The position numbers and the translations under genes were made by a program. A DNA stretch of 41,576 bases from Bacteroidales bacterium (GTDB lineage: Bacteria > Bacteroidota > Bacteroidia > Bacteroidales > ML635J-15), in the NCBI GenBank assembly GCA_031284905.1, contig JAITXI010000128.1, positions 1 through 41,576 on the forward strand, written 5' to 3'. The number at the start of each line of letters is the position of its first letter. Position 1 is the first letter of the stretch. Below the pieces are notes generated by a model that was not told where the DNA came from, did no database searches, and saw only the letters and a list, made by a program, of their open reading frames with translations. Positions 18,501-26,689 of this stretch are shown here, piece by piece.

Positions 18501-18645
18501 GAGCAGAACCAAATAAATTTTTTGAATATAAATCCTTAGCTGTATTAAATTTATATTCAATATCTCTATAACTCCTTGTTTGTTGTGCAAAATTTTCACC
18601 AAACAAAAATAACGTTATTGCTAAAACTAAATACTTTACCTTCAT
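15514..18645 (-). CDS. large secreted TPR-repeat protein
   Basis: The product of about 1,043 aa has a signal peptide (VKYLVLAITLFLFGENFAQQ) followed by tandem tetratricopeptide-type repeats over almost its whole length. Examples are YYFKIGFCNYARKDFDLA, AHYNLGYAYFNKKDYTSA and ANYKLAKAYLAQNDKNNA, with A/G/Y/F at canonical positions. It ends in a low-complexity Asn/Ser tail (MNQNPNNSDNNPAIF). It probably acts as a periplasmic or outer-membrane-associated scaffold. The start MKVKYL at 18645 fits the signal peptide better than MHIM at 18654. A TAAATTTG element at 18683-18690 (minus) precedes it. It is the first gene of the TPR-barrel-acyltransferase run. Confidence 0.85.
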   Translation of the reverse strand: MKVKYLVLAITLFLFGENFAQQTRSYRDIEYKFNTAKDLYSKNLFGSAQKLFGEILFENAQPEKEYYQDEAAYYYAICALELFHGDAVFQTQNYIETHPESYYANESTFKLANFHFRNKKFKEAIEWYEKTEINKLSGEEISEYYFKIGFCNYARKDFDLATKNFYEVKDRSDNFGILSLYFYSHLKYTNAQYQTALNGFLELEKNEQFKNIAPYYIIQIHYLQRNYEKVIDYSSKIIDTTKNDQQNISKLIGESYYKTSRYEEAIPFLKKYENSTDKLTDADNYELGFSYYKVRDCDNSIKYLNKIKSKDTISQYVAYTMGACYLEQNKKIDARRCFETASKYKYIDEIREDALYNFAQLSYELSMSPFNEAVVAFTDYIENYPNTPRTDKAYDFMINAFLTTKNYQQAIKTIEKMPATTRNSKVDEAYQRLTYFRGIELFTEQKYSQAITMFDNSLKFKIYDKKITALSYYWKAEANYRINNINDAIDQFKQFVNSTGSVSLEEYGRAHYNLGYAYFNKKDYTSANSWFKKYENIERNNQSTTLNDALNRIGDCYYITKDFKSASESYQKAVKIGIIAKDYSLYQLALSYGGLKQYDKKVASLKKLIYDDTDSEYSGNSMFEVGRTYQTFLSNNDSAKYYYNSLIINYPNSKMKKAALSSIASIYFNEKDYSKSLELYKQVMAQYPNSEEAKNANEMIRNIYIEQNNASEYIEYARSEGNTVTQSEEEELLWITAKKVYIEQKYNEALTALTTYLTKIPDGIHKIEANYYKAELHFYFKNYDDALKNYQVVADAQMGAYTEESILKASSILFDKQDWNSAFNYYNKLYSIAESKSTKLIAALGKLRCSYNSEDYNNVITSANNVLEHENTNSEQIREANYKLAKAYLAQNDKNNALRFFEKLASEIVSFEGAESKYRVSEINFFNKKDSIAEENCYDFVQSNSPHSYWVAKTFILLARIYYKQNDVFSATHTLQTVLDSYNNETDGIKKETTDLLQAMNNNTPSGEIENNYQKSKTKSINNDSEMNQNPNNSDNNPAIFNE

Positions 18646-18682
18646 TATATGCAATTTTGAGTTACTACTAAATTTAATTTAA

Positions 18683-18690
18683 CAAATTTA
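18683..18690 (-). promoter_or_regulatory. -7 element of the TPR/barrel/acyltransferase operon
   Basis: TAAATTTG on the minus strand lies about 38 nt before the TPR gene start. It is divergent from a plus-strand TAAATTTG at 18793-18800 that could serve the FtsE-like gene. Confidence 0.45.
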
Positions 18691-18834
18691 ACAAATATTT
18701 ATAAATTTGTTTTGTCTTCGTTTGTATTTTAATTAACAATTATTTGTTTATTAATATTATGTATAATAGATAAATTCTTTTTGTAAAAATATTAAATTTG
18801 TATTTTAGAAACGAAGATTAAAATAAAACATTTT

Positions 18835-19542
18835 ATGGCAAATGAAAATGCTTGTGTGTTAATAAAAGCTAAATCTTTAGATGTTTATCAGCAAGATGAA
18901 TGTGTTTTATCTCAAGTTGATTTGAATATTGGAATTGGCGAATTTGTATATTTGATAGGGAAAATTGGTAGCGGAAAATCAAGTTTGTTGAAAACTTTTT
19001 ATGCCGAATTGCCAATTCGTGGCGGAGAAGTTGAAGTTGTTGATTATTCTTTGAAAAAAATAAAAAGGAAAAAAATTCCATTTTTAAGAAGAAAAATCGG
19101 TATGGTTTTTCAAGACATTGAATTGTTAAACGACAGAACGGTGTTTGAGAATCTCAAATTCGTTTTGAAAGCTACAGGTTGGAAAAAAACCAGAGATATT
19201 AAGAAACGAATTTTTGAAGTTTTAGATATGGTTGGAATGACGGAAAAAATAAATAGTTTTCCAAAACAACTTTCCGGTGGAGAAAAACAATGTGTTAATA
19301 TTGCAAGGGCATTGTTAAATAATCCATTATTAATTTTTGCAGACGAGCCAACATCAAATCTTGACCCCGAAAGTGCTAATACTGTAATTAGCCTCTTATA
19401 CGAATTATCAAAAACAGGAATTTCTGTAATTTTAGTTACACATAATTATTTGCTTACAAAAAAATTTAAAGGAAAAATTTATCTTTGCAAAAACAAAAGA
19501 ATATTACAACTTGACGATGTTGATATAAATGAAATAAATTAA
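18835..19542 (+). CDS. ftsE: FtsE-type ABC transporter ATP-binding protein
   Basis: This 235-aa ABC ATPase carries Walker A GKIGSGKSS, Q-loop FQD, signature LSGGEKQ, Walker B LLIFADEP and H-loop THN. Spacing and length match FtsE. With the membrane protein FtsX it activates cell-wall hydrolases at the division septum. No ftsX is adjacent, so the assignment rests on FtsE-like sequence (GMVFQDIELL, DEPTSNLDPE) and remains open to another small ABC ATPase of the LolD/FtsE group. A plus-strand TAAATTTG at 18793-18800 may be its -7 box. A bulged stem TGGAAAAATC/GATTTTCCA follows the stop (19543-19585) without a T tract. Confidence 0.8.
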   Translation: MANENACVLIKAKSLDVYQQDECVLSQVDLNIGIGEFVYLIGKIGSGKSSLLKTFYAELPIRGGEVEVVDYSLKKIKRKKIPFLRRKIGMVFQDIELLNDRTVFENLKFVLKATGWKKTRDIKKRIFEVLDMVGMTEKINSFPKQLSGGEKQCVNIARALLNNPLLIFADEPTSNLDPESANTVISLLYELSKTGISVILVTHNYLLTKKFKGKIYLCKNKRILQLDDVDINEIN

Positions 19543-19729
19543 TGGAAAAATCTCCCGTTTTTTGCAAAAAAAAATAGATTTTCCAAAAAATTCGACATTT
19601 TTTCACATTGTTTAAGCTCAATAAATTTACAAATAATTCTATGAAAATTTTGCAAAATTAGGTTTCATAAAGTTTTTGGGAATATTTTTGTATTGTAAAA
19701 TTGAGTGTGAAAAATTAAAAAAAATGAGT

Positions 19730-19737
19730 TAATTTTG
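19730..19737 (+). promoter_or_regulatory. -7 element of the PKD lipoprotein gene
   Basis: TAATTTTG ends 15 nt before the ATG at 19753. It overlaps the upstream ORF-track start at 19735, which argues for the downstream start. Confidence 0.5.
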
Positions 19738-19752
19738 CAAAAAATAAATTTT

Positions 19753-21234
19753 ATGAAAAGATTTTTTTATTTAATAGCTATTTCAGCCGCAGTAATTTTT
19801 TCTCAATCATGTAAAAAAGCACCTCAACCAACAGCAAGTTTTATTGTTCATGGTGATGGTGGCGAGGCTCCATGTTTAGTATCATTTGAAAACACATCAA
19901 CAGATGCAGATTATTATGAATGGAATTTTGGTGATGAAAGTGAAGTTTCAAAAGAAAAAAGTCCAACGCACACTTATACAAAAGGCGGGGCTTACATGGT
20001 AAAATTATTTGTTAGAGGAGAAGGGGGTAATAATGAAGTGTCAAAACAAGTATTAGTAAAAGAAGCAAGACTTATGCCACCTACTACCGATTTTACATTT
20101 AGCCCAAATGGAGGACAAGCTCCTATTTCAATTGAGTTTACAAATACTTCAACTGGGGCAACTTCTTATTATTGGGATTTTGGAGACGGTTCAAATTCAA
20201 CAGCAATTCACCCTGCTCACGAATATACTGCTGCCGGAAATTATCAAGTAATTTTAGAATGTACTAATGCAGAAGGTAAAACTACAAAAACGAAATCAAT
20301 AAGTATTACTTCGCCGGCTCCACCAATTGCTAATTTCACTTTTACACCAAACACAGGCATTTACCCTTGCACTGTTACGTTTACAAACACTTCAACGAAT
20401 GCAACTTCTTATACTTGGAATTTTGGAGACGGATCTTCTGAAATTAACACCGATGAAATGACAACAACTCATATCTTTAATCTAGCCGGTAATTTCACAA
20501 TAACCTTAACAGCTAAAAATACTTATTCAGAAAATGTAAAAACAAAAAACATCATTATTACAGCCCCCGTTGTTATTCCTCCTCCAATTGCTGATTTTGA
20601 ATATACAGGAGCAACAGGTTATACGCCGTGTACTGTTACATTTATTAATACATCTTCAAATGCAGATTCTTATTATTGGGATTTTGGCGATGGAGCAACA
20701 TCTAGCGATGCAAGTCCTACTCATATTTACACAACGGGTGGAGAAAAAACTGTTACACTCTCTGCCACAAATACAGGCGGTACTACAACAAAAATGAAAG
20801 TTATTAATTCTATAACAGCTGCTCCAACAAAAGTACGCATCACAAAACTAACAGCAACCTTGCCAACAACAGGTCCTGATGGAGGAACTTGGGATTCGGG
20901 AATTTCACCATATACTAATCCTGATGTTTTTTGCGAAATATCTACCGGAGGAACTATTCTTGAAACGACTTCAACTATTTCTGATGTAGCTTCATATCCT
21001 ATTCAATGGGTAATAAATATTCCTGCTTTTGCTATCAGTAATGTCAATTATGTTTTCCATTTTTGGGATTATGATCCAGCTATTCCTCTAATTGATCCGG
21101 ACGGATCAGATGATATGGGACAAATAATGCTAAAATTTAGTGATTATACATCCGGTAGTAATCCTTATCCTATACACATATCAAAAACTTCAGGAGAAAT
21201 TACTATTACACTTGATGTTGAATGGTTACCATAA
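19753..21234 (+). CDS. PKD-repeat lipoprotein with a C-terminal C2-like domain
   Basis: The product is about 493 aa. The signal peptide (KRFFYLIAISAAVIF) ends at SQSCKK, a plausible lipidation Cys. Four PKD domains of about 85-90 residues follow, each with the WDFGDGS-type motif (WNFGDES, WDFGDGS, WNFGDGS, WDFGDGA) and preceded by CLVSFENTS-like strands. The last 120 residues or so (KVRITKLTATLP...) contain NPDVFCEI, FHFWDYDP and DDMGQI, which resembles a C2-type calcium-binding beta sandwich; that is my inference. It is surface-exposed or outer-membrane-anchored and may bind glycans or protein. It stands alone with its own promoter and terminator. The start at 19753 is preferred over 19735. 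Confidence 0.82.
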   Translation: MKRFFYLIAISAAVIFSQSCKKAPQPTASFIVHGDGGEAPCLVSFENTSTDADYYEWNFGDESEVSKEKSPTHTYTKGGAYMVKLFVRGEGGNNEVSKQVLVKEARLMPPTTDFTFSPNGGQAPISIEFTNTSTGATSYYWDFGDGSNSTAIHPAHEYTAAGNYQVILECTNAEGKTTKTKSISITSPAPPIANFTFTPNTGIYPCTVTFTNTSTNATSYTWNFGDGSSEINTDEMTTTHIFNLAGNFTITLTAKNTYSENVKTKNIIITAPVVIPPPIADFEYTGATGYTPCTVTFINTSSNADSYYWDFGDGATSSDASPTHIYTTGGEKTVTLSATNTGGTTTKMKVINSITAAPTKVRITKLTATLPTTGPDGGTWDSGISPYTNPDVFCEISTGGTILETTSTISDVASYPIQWVINIPAFAISNVNYVFHFWDYDPAIPLIDPDGSDDMGQIMLKFSDYTSGSNPYPIHISKTSGEITITLDVEWLP

Positions 21235-21267
21235 TATTTTCTTTATATTTCATAATACGTAATTAGT

Positions 21268-21300
21268 AAGAAAACGAGGCTTTGGTCTCGTTTTCTTTTA
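21268..21300 (+). terminator. Rho-independent terminator after the PKD gene
   Basis: An 11-bp stem AAGAAAACGAG/CTCGTTTTCTT with loop GCTTTGGT is followed by T-rich sequence. It is the strongest terminator in the window. Confidence 0.85.
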
Positions 21301-21310
21301 ATAAAAAGTA

Positions 21311-21549
21311 TTAAATCTAATCTGCAAAAATTGTAGTAACCTAAAATTCATACTAAATTGCTAAGTAGTTAAGATTAAACAATATTTTTTAACAATAAAT
21401 AAGTCTAAATGCCATATTGTAGATATTATTTACTAATTTTATAGCGTTTCAGTATCAGTGATATATATAAGTTTTTATCAATTTTAATGAAAAATTATTT
21501 ACATATATTACTGAATATTAAATATTTGTGAAAATTTTTGCGGATTTAA
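21311..21549. repeat. intergenic element with imperfect terminal inverted repeats (element E1)
   Basis: Left end TTAAATC..CTGCAAAAATT..AAATTCA (21311-21350) and right end TGAATATTA..AAATTTTTGCGGATTTAA (21512-21549) are imperfect inverted copies. The right end resembles the arms of the element at 35732-35862. The interior (21374-21427), including AACAATAAATAAGTCTAAAT, matches the reverse complement of 29623-29676 over about 54 bases with roughly six differences. There is no ORF inside. It looks like a short non-autonomous repeat. Confidence 0.6.
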
Positions 21550-21561
21550 GATAATTGTTAA

Positions 21562-22653
21562 TCATCTCCTACAAAATTCTCCCACTACAGCAAAATGGTC
21601 AGAATAATTTTTCTTAATAACTTTATGACTGATACATTTATATTTATCATCAAAAAATATATAGTCGATTCGTTGTTTTATTTTTGAGTATTTCCAAGTA
21701 AAATCCGAAAGATGTCCTCGTTTTACATAGCTATCACTCAAATTATTCTTTATTTGGTTGTAAGAATAGCTGTTTGGAATATCATTAAAATCGCCACAAA
21801 CAAATTTTTGATAATTACAAGAATCAATTTTATTTTTTAGCAAATCGGCTTGTGTCGCTCTTTGTCGACATGATTTTAAATATTTAATTAAAACATTTTT
21901 AAATCCTTTAATTTCTGAATTTTTAATACTGTCGCTGTTTAATTGTTCAATAACTGCGTAATCATCTTTACCGAAATGAATTGATTGCAAATGGCAATTA
22001 AAAATTCGGATAGTATCATTTTCTTTTACGACATCGGCAAAAGCAAAGCCATTAGAACTTTTTTCAAATTTTTGAGAAAAAGTATTAATAATTGGATATT
22101 TTGAAACAATTACTAATCCGAAATTTTGTTTTCCAACGGCAGTAGTAAACGGAATCTTGTAAATAAATTTTGTATTTAAAATTTGAACAATTGAATCAAC
22201 TGTTATAAAATTGTTATTGTAATTATTCCAATATGCTTCTTGTAAACATAAAATGTCGGGATTTTCGGTTTTTATTAAATTTAAAATATTTGGTTTTATC
22301 GAATTATCATTCCAATTGTAAAGTCCGAAAACTTTCACATTATAAGTCATAATTTTTAATTCGGGAGCAACTTTACTATTTGGTGTCAGATAAGATTGGA
22401 TAGGTAAGATATTAATTATAAATTTGAAAGTAACGATAATTGCAATAAGTGGCAATAAAGAAATTTTCCAATTTATGAAAACCCATAAAATTATAAAAAA
22501 AATATTTATCAATAGGAGCACAAAGTAGAAAACTGGAATAATGCTTAATGATGGGTGATTGTCAGGACTGTTGTTTGTGAGAAAATAACAAAGGAGCAAG
22601 CATATAACGAATAATACGTTAATAACCAACAATATGAACTTGACTTTTTTCAT
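21562..22653 (-). CDS. membrane-anchored endonuclease/exonuclease/phosphatase-family protein
   Basis: The 363-aa product has three hydrophobic N-terminal segments in about the first 85 residues (LLVINVLFVICLLLCYFLT and two more). An EEP-fold catalytic domain follows: IMTYNVKVF, ILCLQEA (metal-binding Glu), NCHLQSIHFG, CGDFNDIPNSY and a terminal SDHFAVVGEF with the catalytic Asp-His. The substrate is unknown; EEP members include nucleases and phosphodiesterases. It starts 3 nt after the second rhomboid gene and is the last gene of the mutL cluster. This order (mutL, rhomboid, rhomboid, EEP) is a recurring Bacteroidota arrangement as I recall it. Confidence 0.85.
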   Translation of the reverse strand: MKKVKFILLVINVLFVICLLLCYFLTNNSPDNHPSLSIIPVFYFVLLLINIFFIILWVFINWKISLLPLIAIIVTFKFIINILPIQSYLTPNSKVAPELKIMTYNVKVFGLYNWNDNSIKPNILNLIKTENPDILCLQEAYWNNYNNNFITVDSIVQILNTKFIYKIPFTTAVGKQNFGLVIVSKYPIINTFSQKFEKSSNGFAFADVVKENDTIRIFNCHLQSIHFGKDDYAVIEQLNSDSIKNSEIKGFKNVLIKYLKSCRQRATQADLLKNKIDSCNYQKFVCGDFNDIPNSYSYNQIKNNLSDSYVKRGHLSDFTWKYSKIKQRIDYIFFDDKYKCISHKVIKKNYSDHFAVVGEFCRR

Positions 22654-22656
22654 AAA

Positions 22657-23547
22657 TTATTTTTGAAAGAATAATTTTTTTTCTTCTTCAGTTAAACTTG
22701 AATATCCGGATAATTTAACTTTTTCGATAATTTCGTCCATTTTTTTTGAATTTTCGTTTTTTGGATTTGATTTTTTGTTGTTTGTAGAAGAAGTTTTTTT
22801 ATTAACTTTTATTTTTGGTTCTGGTTTAAAAATGCTTTTAACTCCATCAAAAAAAGTTAAAAGTCCTTTGGTTATATCAATATTTTTTGTATAAAGAGAA
22901 CTGAATAAAAACCCAAAAGTTGCACCGCCTAAATGAGCAATATGACCACCTGCATTTCCTTGAGGGATACTTAATAAATCTAATATTATTATAAAAATTG
23001 CAACATAAATCAGTTTTATTTGTCCAAAGATAAATAAATTTACTTTTAGATTTTTCATGAGGAAAGAAATTGCCATTACTACTGCTATAATTGAGGCAGA
23101 TGCTCCTATTGCGATAGAATTTGATTTTATAGTAGTAAAAACAGGAATAATATTATATGCAAGAATAAAAAATATTGCTCCGGAAATTCCCCCCATAATA
23201 TAAACTCCAAGTAATTGACGATTTGTGAGATATGTTAAGAAAATTTTTCCAAACGTAAATAAAATCAATAAGTTAAATAATAAATGAAGAAAATTTTCAT
23301 GGGTAAACATATAAGTTATTATCGTCCATGGCTTTTTTAATAAAAGTAGTGGATTTGCCGGTATTGCAAGATAATCAATAATTTTAAAAGTAGAAGAATT
23401 TGAAAGATACTGACTGAGATTTATAAGTCCGATAATTATAAAAATAACAACATTTATATAAATAAGAATTTGGAGGTTATTTTGAACCTTTAAATATTTT
23501 TTTAGTTGATTAAGGATGTTGCCTATGTTGAGGGTTTTGTCGTTCAT
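22657..23547 (-). CDS. rhomboid-family intramembrane serine protease (second)
   Basis: This 296-aa multi-pass protein has the rhomboid landmarks HLLFNLLILF, a serine loop IAIGASASIIA with the nucleophile in GASA, and GGHIAHLGGATFGF with the catalytic His. A cytoplasmic Lys/Asn-rich tail of about 80 residues (TSSTNNKKSNPKNENSKK) ends in a helix (YSSLTEEEKKLFFQK) found in many Bacteroidota rhomboids. An N-terminal soluble stretch precedes the first membrane segment. It starts 13 nt downstream of the first rhomboid gene. Substrates are unknown. Confidence 0.9.
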   Translation of the reverse strand: MNDKTLNIGNILNQLKKYLKVQNNLQILIYINVVIFIIIGLINLSQYLSNSSTFKIIDYLAIPANPLLLLKKPWTIITYMFTHENFLHLLFNLLILFTFGKIFLTYLTNRQLLGVYIMGGISGAIFFILAYNIIPVFTTIKSNSIAIGASASIIAVVMAISFLMKNLKVNLFIFGQIKLIYVAIFIIILDLLSIPQGNAGGHIAHLGGATFGFLFSSLYTKNIDITKGLLTFFDGVKSIFKPEPKIKVNKKTSSTNNKKSNPKNENSKKMDEIIEKVKLSGYSSLTEEEKKLFFQK

Positions 23548-23560
23548 TTTTTATAGTAAA

Positions 23561-24316
23561 TTAATTCCAACGGTTAATACTTTTTTGTTTCCAGATAAAG
23601 ATAAATATTAAACCGAAAAGCATTCCACCTAAATGAGCAAAATGAGCTACGTGATCGCTTTCACTGTTTATAAATCCGAGTCCTAATTCGATAATAAAAA
23701 ATCCAATCAATAACCATTTTGCTTTTATTGGAATTGGGATAAACATAATGTACATAGGAGCATTCGGGAAATACATTGCAAAAGCAAGCATTAAGCCATA
23801 GATTGCACCCGAAGCGCCAACAGTTGGAATGTGTAGTAGTAAGTTTAAGTTTCCTAATTCACCAATATAATTCTTTCCAAGTTGCAAAGTTGTTAATCCA
23901 TTATCCAAAATCATTTGATATGCGTCAGGAGAAATAGCATTAACTTCAATCAAAGAATGTTTTATTCTGATATATTGAACTAACATGTTTATTGCAGCAG
24001 CTCCGAAACCCGTAACGAAATAATAAATAAAAAATCTTTGAGAACCCCAAACTCTTTCCAAAATTGACCCAAACATATACAATGCAAACATATTGAAAAA
24101 CAAATGAGTAAAACTACCATGCATAAACATGTGAGTAATTACTTGAAATGGCTTAAAATAAGGAGATTGTGGTGGAAATATTCCTAAAATAAAACCTAAA
24201 TCGATTCCTTTTATTTGTAAAAGCCATGTAATAACATAAAGTGCTATATTTATTAATAATAAATATTTTGTAATAGGGGGAAGGGCTGATAAAATATTTT
24301 GTCGTTGGAAAGTCAT
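23561..24316 (-). CDS. rhomboid-family intramembrane serine protease (first)
   Basis: The 251-aa protein has about six membrane segments. Motifs are HGSFTHLFFNMFALYMFG (HxxxN type), TVGASGAIYGLML with the GASG nucleophile, and HVAHFAHLGGMLFG with the catalytic His. A loop of about 40 residues (IRIKHSLIEVNAISPD...) lies between the third segment and the serine loop. Its start is 6 nt after the mutL stop, so it is co-transcribed with mutL and the second rhomboid. The pair differ in length and loops and are not a recent tandem duplication. Confidence 0.92.
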   Translation of the reverse strand: MTFQRQNILSALPPITKYLLLINIALYVITWLLQIKGIDLGFILGIFPPQSPYFKPFQVITHMFMHGSFTHLFFNMFALYMFGSILERVWGSQRFFIYYFVTGFGAAAINMLVQYIRIKHSLIEVNAISPDAYQMILDNGLTTLQLGKNYIGELGNLNLLLHIPTVGASGAIYGLMLAFAMYFPNAPMYIMFIPIPIKAKWLLIGFFIIELGLGFINSESDHVAHFAHLGGMLFGLIFIFIWKQKSINRWN

Positions 24317-24322
24317 AAAAAT

Positions 24323-26146
24323 TTATTTAAATATTGTTTCAATTTCTTCGATACTAAAAGTTTTAATTATTTTTTTTCCGTCTTCGGTATAATTTTGGTT
24401 GGAAGATTTAATTAATTGTCCAAAAAGATTTTCCATTTCTTGTTCGTTTAGTTGAGTTCCTTTTTTCATAGCGGTAGCTTTTGCAAGCGAAAGAGCTATT
24501 TTTTCGTTAATTACAAGTTTCATATCTTTTTGATATTCAGTATAAACGAAAAGCATGTTTTCAAGAATTTCGAGAGGATTATTTGTTCCGATATTATTCG
24601 GAACTCCTGAAATTTTATATTTATCTTTTTCTTCTAAAGAAATTTCAAAACCTAATGAATTTAGTTGCGGAAGAATTTCAGGCATAATCGTTAAACAAGT
24701 TGCCGGAGGAGTATAAATTAGAGGAAATAGTATTTGTTGAATAGCATTTTTTTCTTGTTGGAGAGAAAATAAATATTTGTCATATAAGATTCGTTCATGT
24801 GCTCGTTTTTGATGAATTATTAGTAAGCCCAAAAGAGAAGAAGTGAGTATATATGTATTTTTCAGTTGAAAAAAATTTGTTTTTTGATACGGTTTTTCAT
24901 TAATATAATCAGAGCCAAAATTTAGTTGATTTTCATTATTTTGAAATATTTTTTCATCATTATATTTGCTACTTTCAAAAAGAGCAGTCCAATCTTTTGG
25001 GACAGATCCGTTGTTTCTGTAAGTTTCTTTTAGATTGTCCGCAGAAAAAGGATTGTAAGTGAAGTCGATTTTTTGAGTAGGTGGTATTATTTTTGTTGAT
25101 GATGTTATAATAGCATCTCGGGCAATATCTTCTTCAAAATACATATTTGGTACAATGTCGTATTTTCCAAAAGCCTGTTTTACAGTAGCTTGTAAAATTT
25201 GAAAAATATGTTGTTCGTCTTCAAATTTTATTTCTGTTTTTGTCGGATGAATGTTAATATCAATTTTTTCACAAGGAACATCAAAGTAGATAAAATATGA
25301 AGGATTGTCGCCTTCTTTGATAAGTTTATCATAAGCTAATAAAACAGCCTTTCGAAAATATGGGTGATTCATATATCGGTTGTTTACGAAAAAAAATTGT
25401 TCGTTTGATGCTTTTTTAGTTTTTTCCGGAAGAGAAATAAAACCTTTGATATTTATTATTGAAGTTTTTGTTTCTATATCTATTAAACTGGAATTCAATT
25501 TTGACCCGAAAGTATTTAATATTCGTTGTTTGGTATTTTCGGTAACAAGTTGTAATTCTGTTTTATCGTCGAATACTACTAAAAATTTAATTTTTGGATT
25601 TGTTAAAACAATTCTATAGATTTCTGTTTTTATGTGTTTTAGTTCTATTTGGTCGGTTTTTAGGAATTTTCGGCGTGCCGGAATATTGAAAAACAAGTTT
25701 TTTATAATAAAATTTGTTCCAATTGAGCATTGTTCGGTTTCTTGCGATATAATTGAAGAGCCGGAAATTATTATTTTTGTCCCGATTTCATCTGTTTCGC
25801 GTTTAGTTTTTAGTTCAACTTCAGCAACGGCAGCGATAGAAGCTAATGCTTCACCTCGAAATCCCATAGTTTTTAATGAAAATAAATCGTCTGCGGATTT
25901 TATTTTTGAAGTAGCATGGCGTTCAAAAGCCATTCTTGCATCTGTAGGAGACATTCCTTTGCCGTTATCTATTATTTGAATAGAAGTTCTTCCGGCATTT
26001 TTAATAATTATTTTTATATTATCAGCACCTGCATCTAAAGAATTTTCAACTAATTCTTTTACGACCGATGCCGGACGTTGAATAACTTCCCCTGCTGCAA
26101 TTTGATTTGCAACAAAGTCAGGCAATAATTTTATTACATCTGCCAT
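24323..26146 (-). CDS. mutL: DNA mismatch repair protein
   Basis: MutL links mismatch recognition by MutS to strand removal. The GHKL ATPase domain is complete: NQIAAGEVIQRPASVVKELVENSLDAGA, DNGKGM, TMGFRGEALASIAAV and IHPTKTEIKF. The linker is short and Asn/Lys-rich. In the C-terminal domain the segment LLIIHQKRAHERILYDKYL lies where endonuclease-type MutL proteins carry DQHA(x)2E(x)4E. The first Asp is His here and the motif is only partly kept, so nicking activity is uncertain. The 607-aa length is normal. It starts 14 nt after the small membrane protein gene. Confidence 0.96.
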   Translation of the reverse strand: MADVIKLLPDFVANQIAAGEVIQRPASVVKELVENSLDAGADNIKIIIKNAGRTSIQIIDNGKGMSPTDARMAFERHATSKIKSADDLFSLKTMGFRGEALASIAAVAEVELKTKRETDEIGTKIIISGSSIISQETEQCSIGTNFIIKNLFFNIPARRKFLKTDQIELKHIKTEIYRIVLTNPKIKFLVVFDDKTELQLVTENTKQRILNTFGSKLNSSLIDIETKTSIINIKGFISLPEKTKKASNEQFFFVNNRYMNHPYFRKAVLLAYDKLIKEGDNPSYFIYFDVPCEKIDINIHPTKTEIKFEDEQHIFQILQATVKQAFGKYDIVPNMYFEEDIARDAIITSSTKIIPPTQKIDFTYNPFSADNLKETYRNNGSVPKDWTALFESSKYNDEKIFQNNENQLNFGSDYINEKPYQKTNFFQLKNTYILTSSLLGLLIIHQKRAHERILYDKYLFSLQQEKNAIQQILFPLIYTPPATCLTIMPEILPQLNSLGFEISLEEKDKYKISGVPNNIGTNNPLEILENMLFVYTEYQKDMKLVINEKIALSLAKATAMKKGTQLNEQEMENLFGQLIKSSNQNYTEDGKKIIKTFSIEEIETIFK

Positions 26147-26160
26147 CTTTTTCTATTTTA

Positions 26161-26475
26161 TTATTTTGAAAAAAAGACAGATAAAAATCCTTGTCCGTAG
26201 TTATAAAGATACCATACAGCAAAAATTAAAAAAAATATTATCAAGATAGACCTGGTTGTAGAGCCTTTTTTCCTTTTATGTTTTCTTCTTGTTGTCGAAG
26301 CCATTTGACTTTTAATTATTGAACCGGGTACATATTCAATTTCAGAATTATCTTTACCTGCACGAAGTGCATCTAATTTTTTCTTGCGACTTTCTGCCTC
26401 AGCATCGTAGAAACGTGTTTGATAATTGAACGTTTTATGTTTCGGAGGTTTGAAAAAAAAATCTAACATTCCCAT
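26161..26475 (-). CDS. small basic single-pass membrane protein upstream of mutL
   Basis: This 104-aa protein has an N-terminal segment (MLDFFFKPPKHKTFNYQTRFYD) and a charged helix (EAESRKKKLDALRAG). A Lys/Arg-rich patch (TTRRKHKRKKGS) precedes one C-terminal membrane helix (SILIIFFLIFAVWYLYNYG). I do not know its function. As I recall, similar proteins occur next to mutL in Bacteroidota. The start could be M1 or M3 (MGMLDF). A TATTTTTG element at 26493-26500 (minus) lies just upstream and may drive the whole mutL operon. Confidence 0.8.
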   Translation of the reverse strand: MGMLDFFFKPPKHKTFNYQTRFYDAEAESRKKKLDALRAGKDNSEIEYVPGSIIKSQMASTTRRKHKRKKGSTTRSILIIFFLIFAVWYLYNYGQGFLSVFFSK

Positions 26476-26564
26476 TGTTAATATATTTTATACAAAAATA
26501 GTATTTTTTTGTGAAAAATACTACATTAATAATAACTTAAAATGATATTCTAATTAAAAAATAG

Positions 26565-26635
26565 TTGTCCAACTAGGATTCGAACCCAGACAAACAGAAC
26601 CAGAATCTGTGGTGCTACCATTACACAATTGGACA
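26565..26635 (-). tRNA. tRNA-Gln (CTG)
   Basis: The minus-strand cloverleaf has acceptor TGTCCAA/TTGGACA, anticodon stem ACAGA/TCTGT around loop TTCTGGT (anticodon CTG) and T-arm GGGTTCGAATCC. There is no encoded CCA. A TACTTTTG element lies 12 nt upstream (26648-26655). Confidence 0.93.
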
Positions 26636-26647
26636 GTAAATTTTTTA

Positions 26648-26655
26648 CAAAAGTA
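26648..26655 (-). promoter_or_regulatory. -7 element of the tRNA-Gln promoter
   Basis: TACTTTTG on the minus strand fits TAnnTTTG at the right distance from the tRNA 5' end. No clear -33 box is seen. Confidence 0.5.
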
Positions 26656-26689
26656 ATATTTTTAATAATATTTGTGAAATATTTTTGAT

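Noticed and set aside
15514-18645. tandem DNA repeats in the TPR gene
   Set aside because: Repetition is at the protein level (degenerate TPR units), not a DNA tandem repeat or CRISPR array.
22657-24316. two rhomboid genes as a recent tandem duplication
   Set aside because: Lengths, loops and tails differ clearly; adjacent rhomboids after mutL are a recurring arrangement in the phylum.
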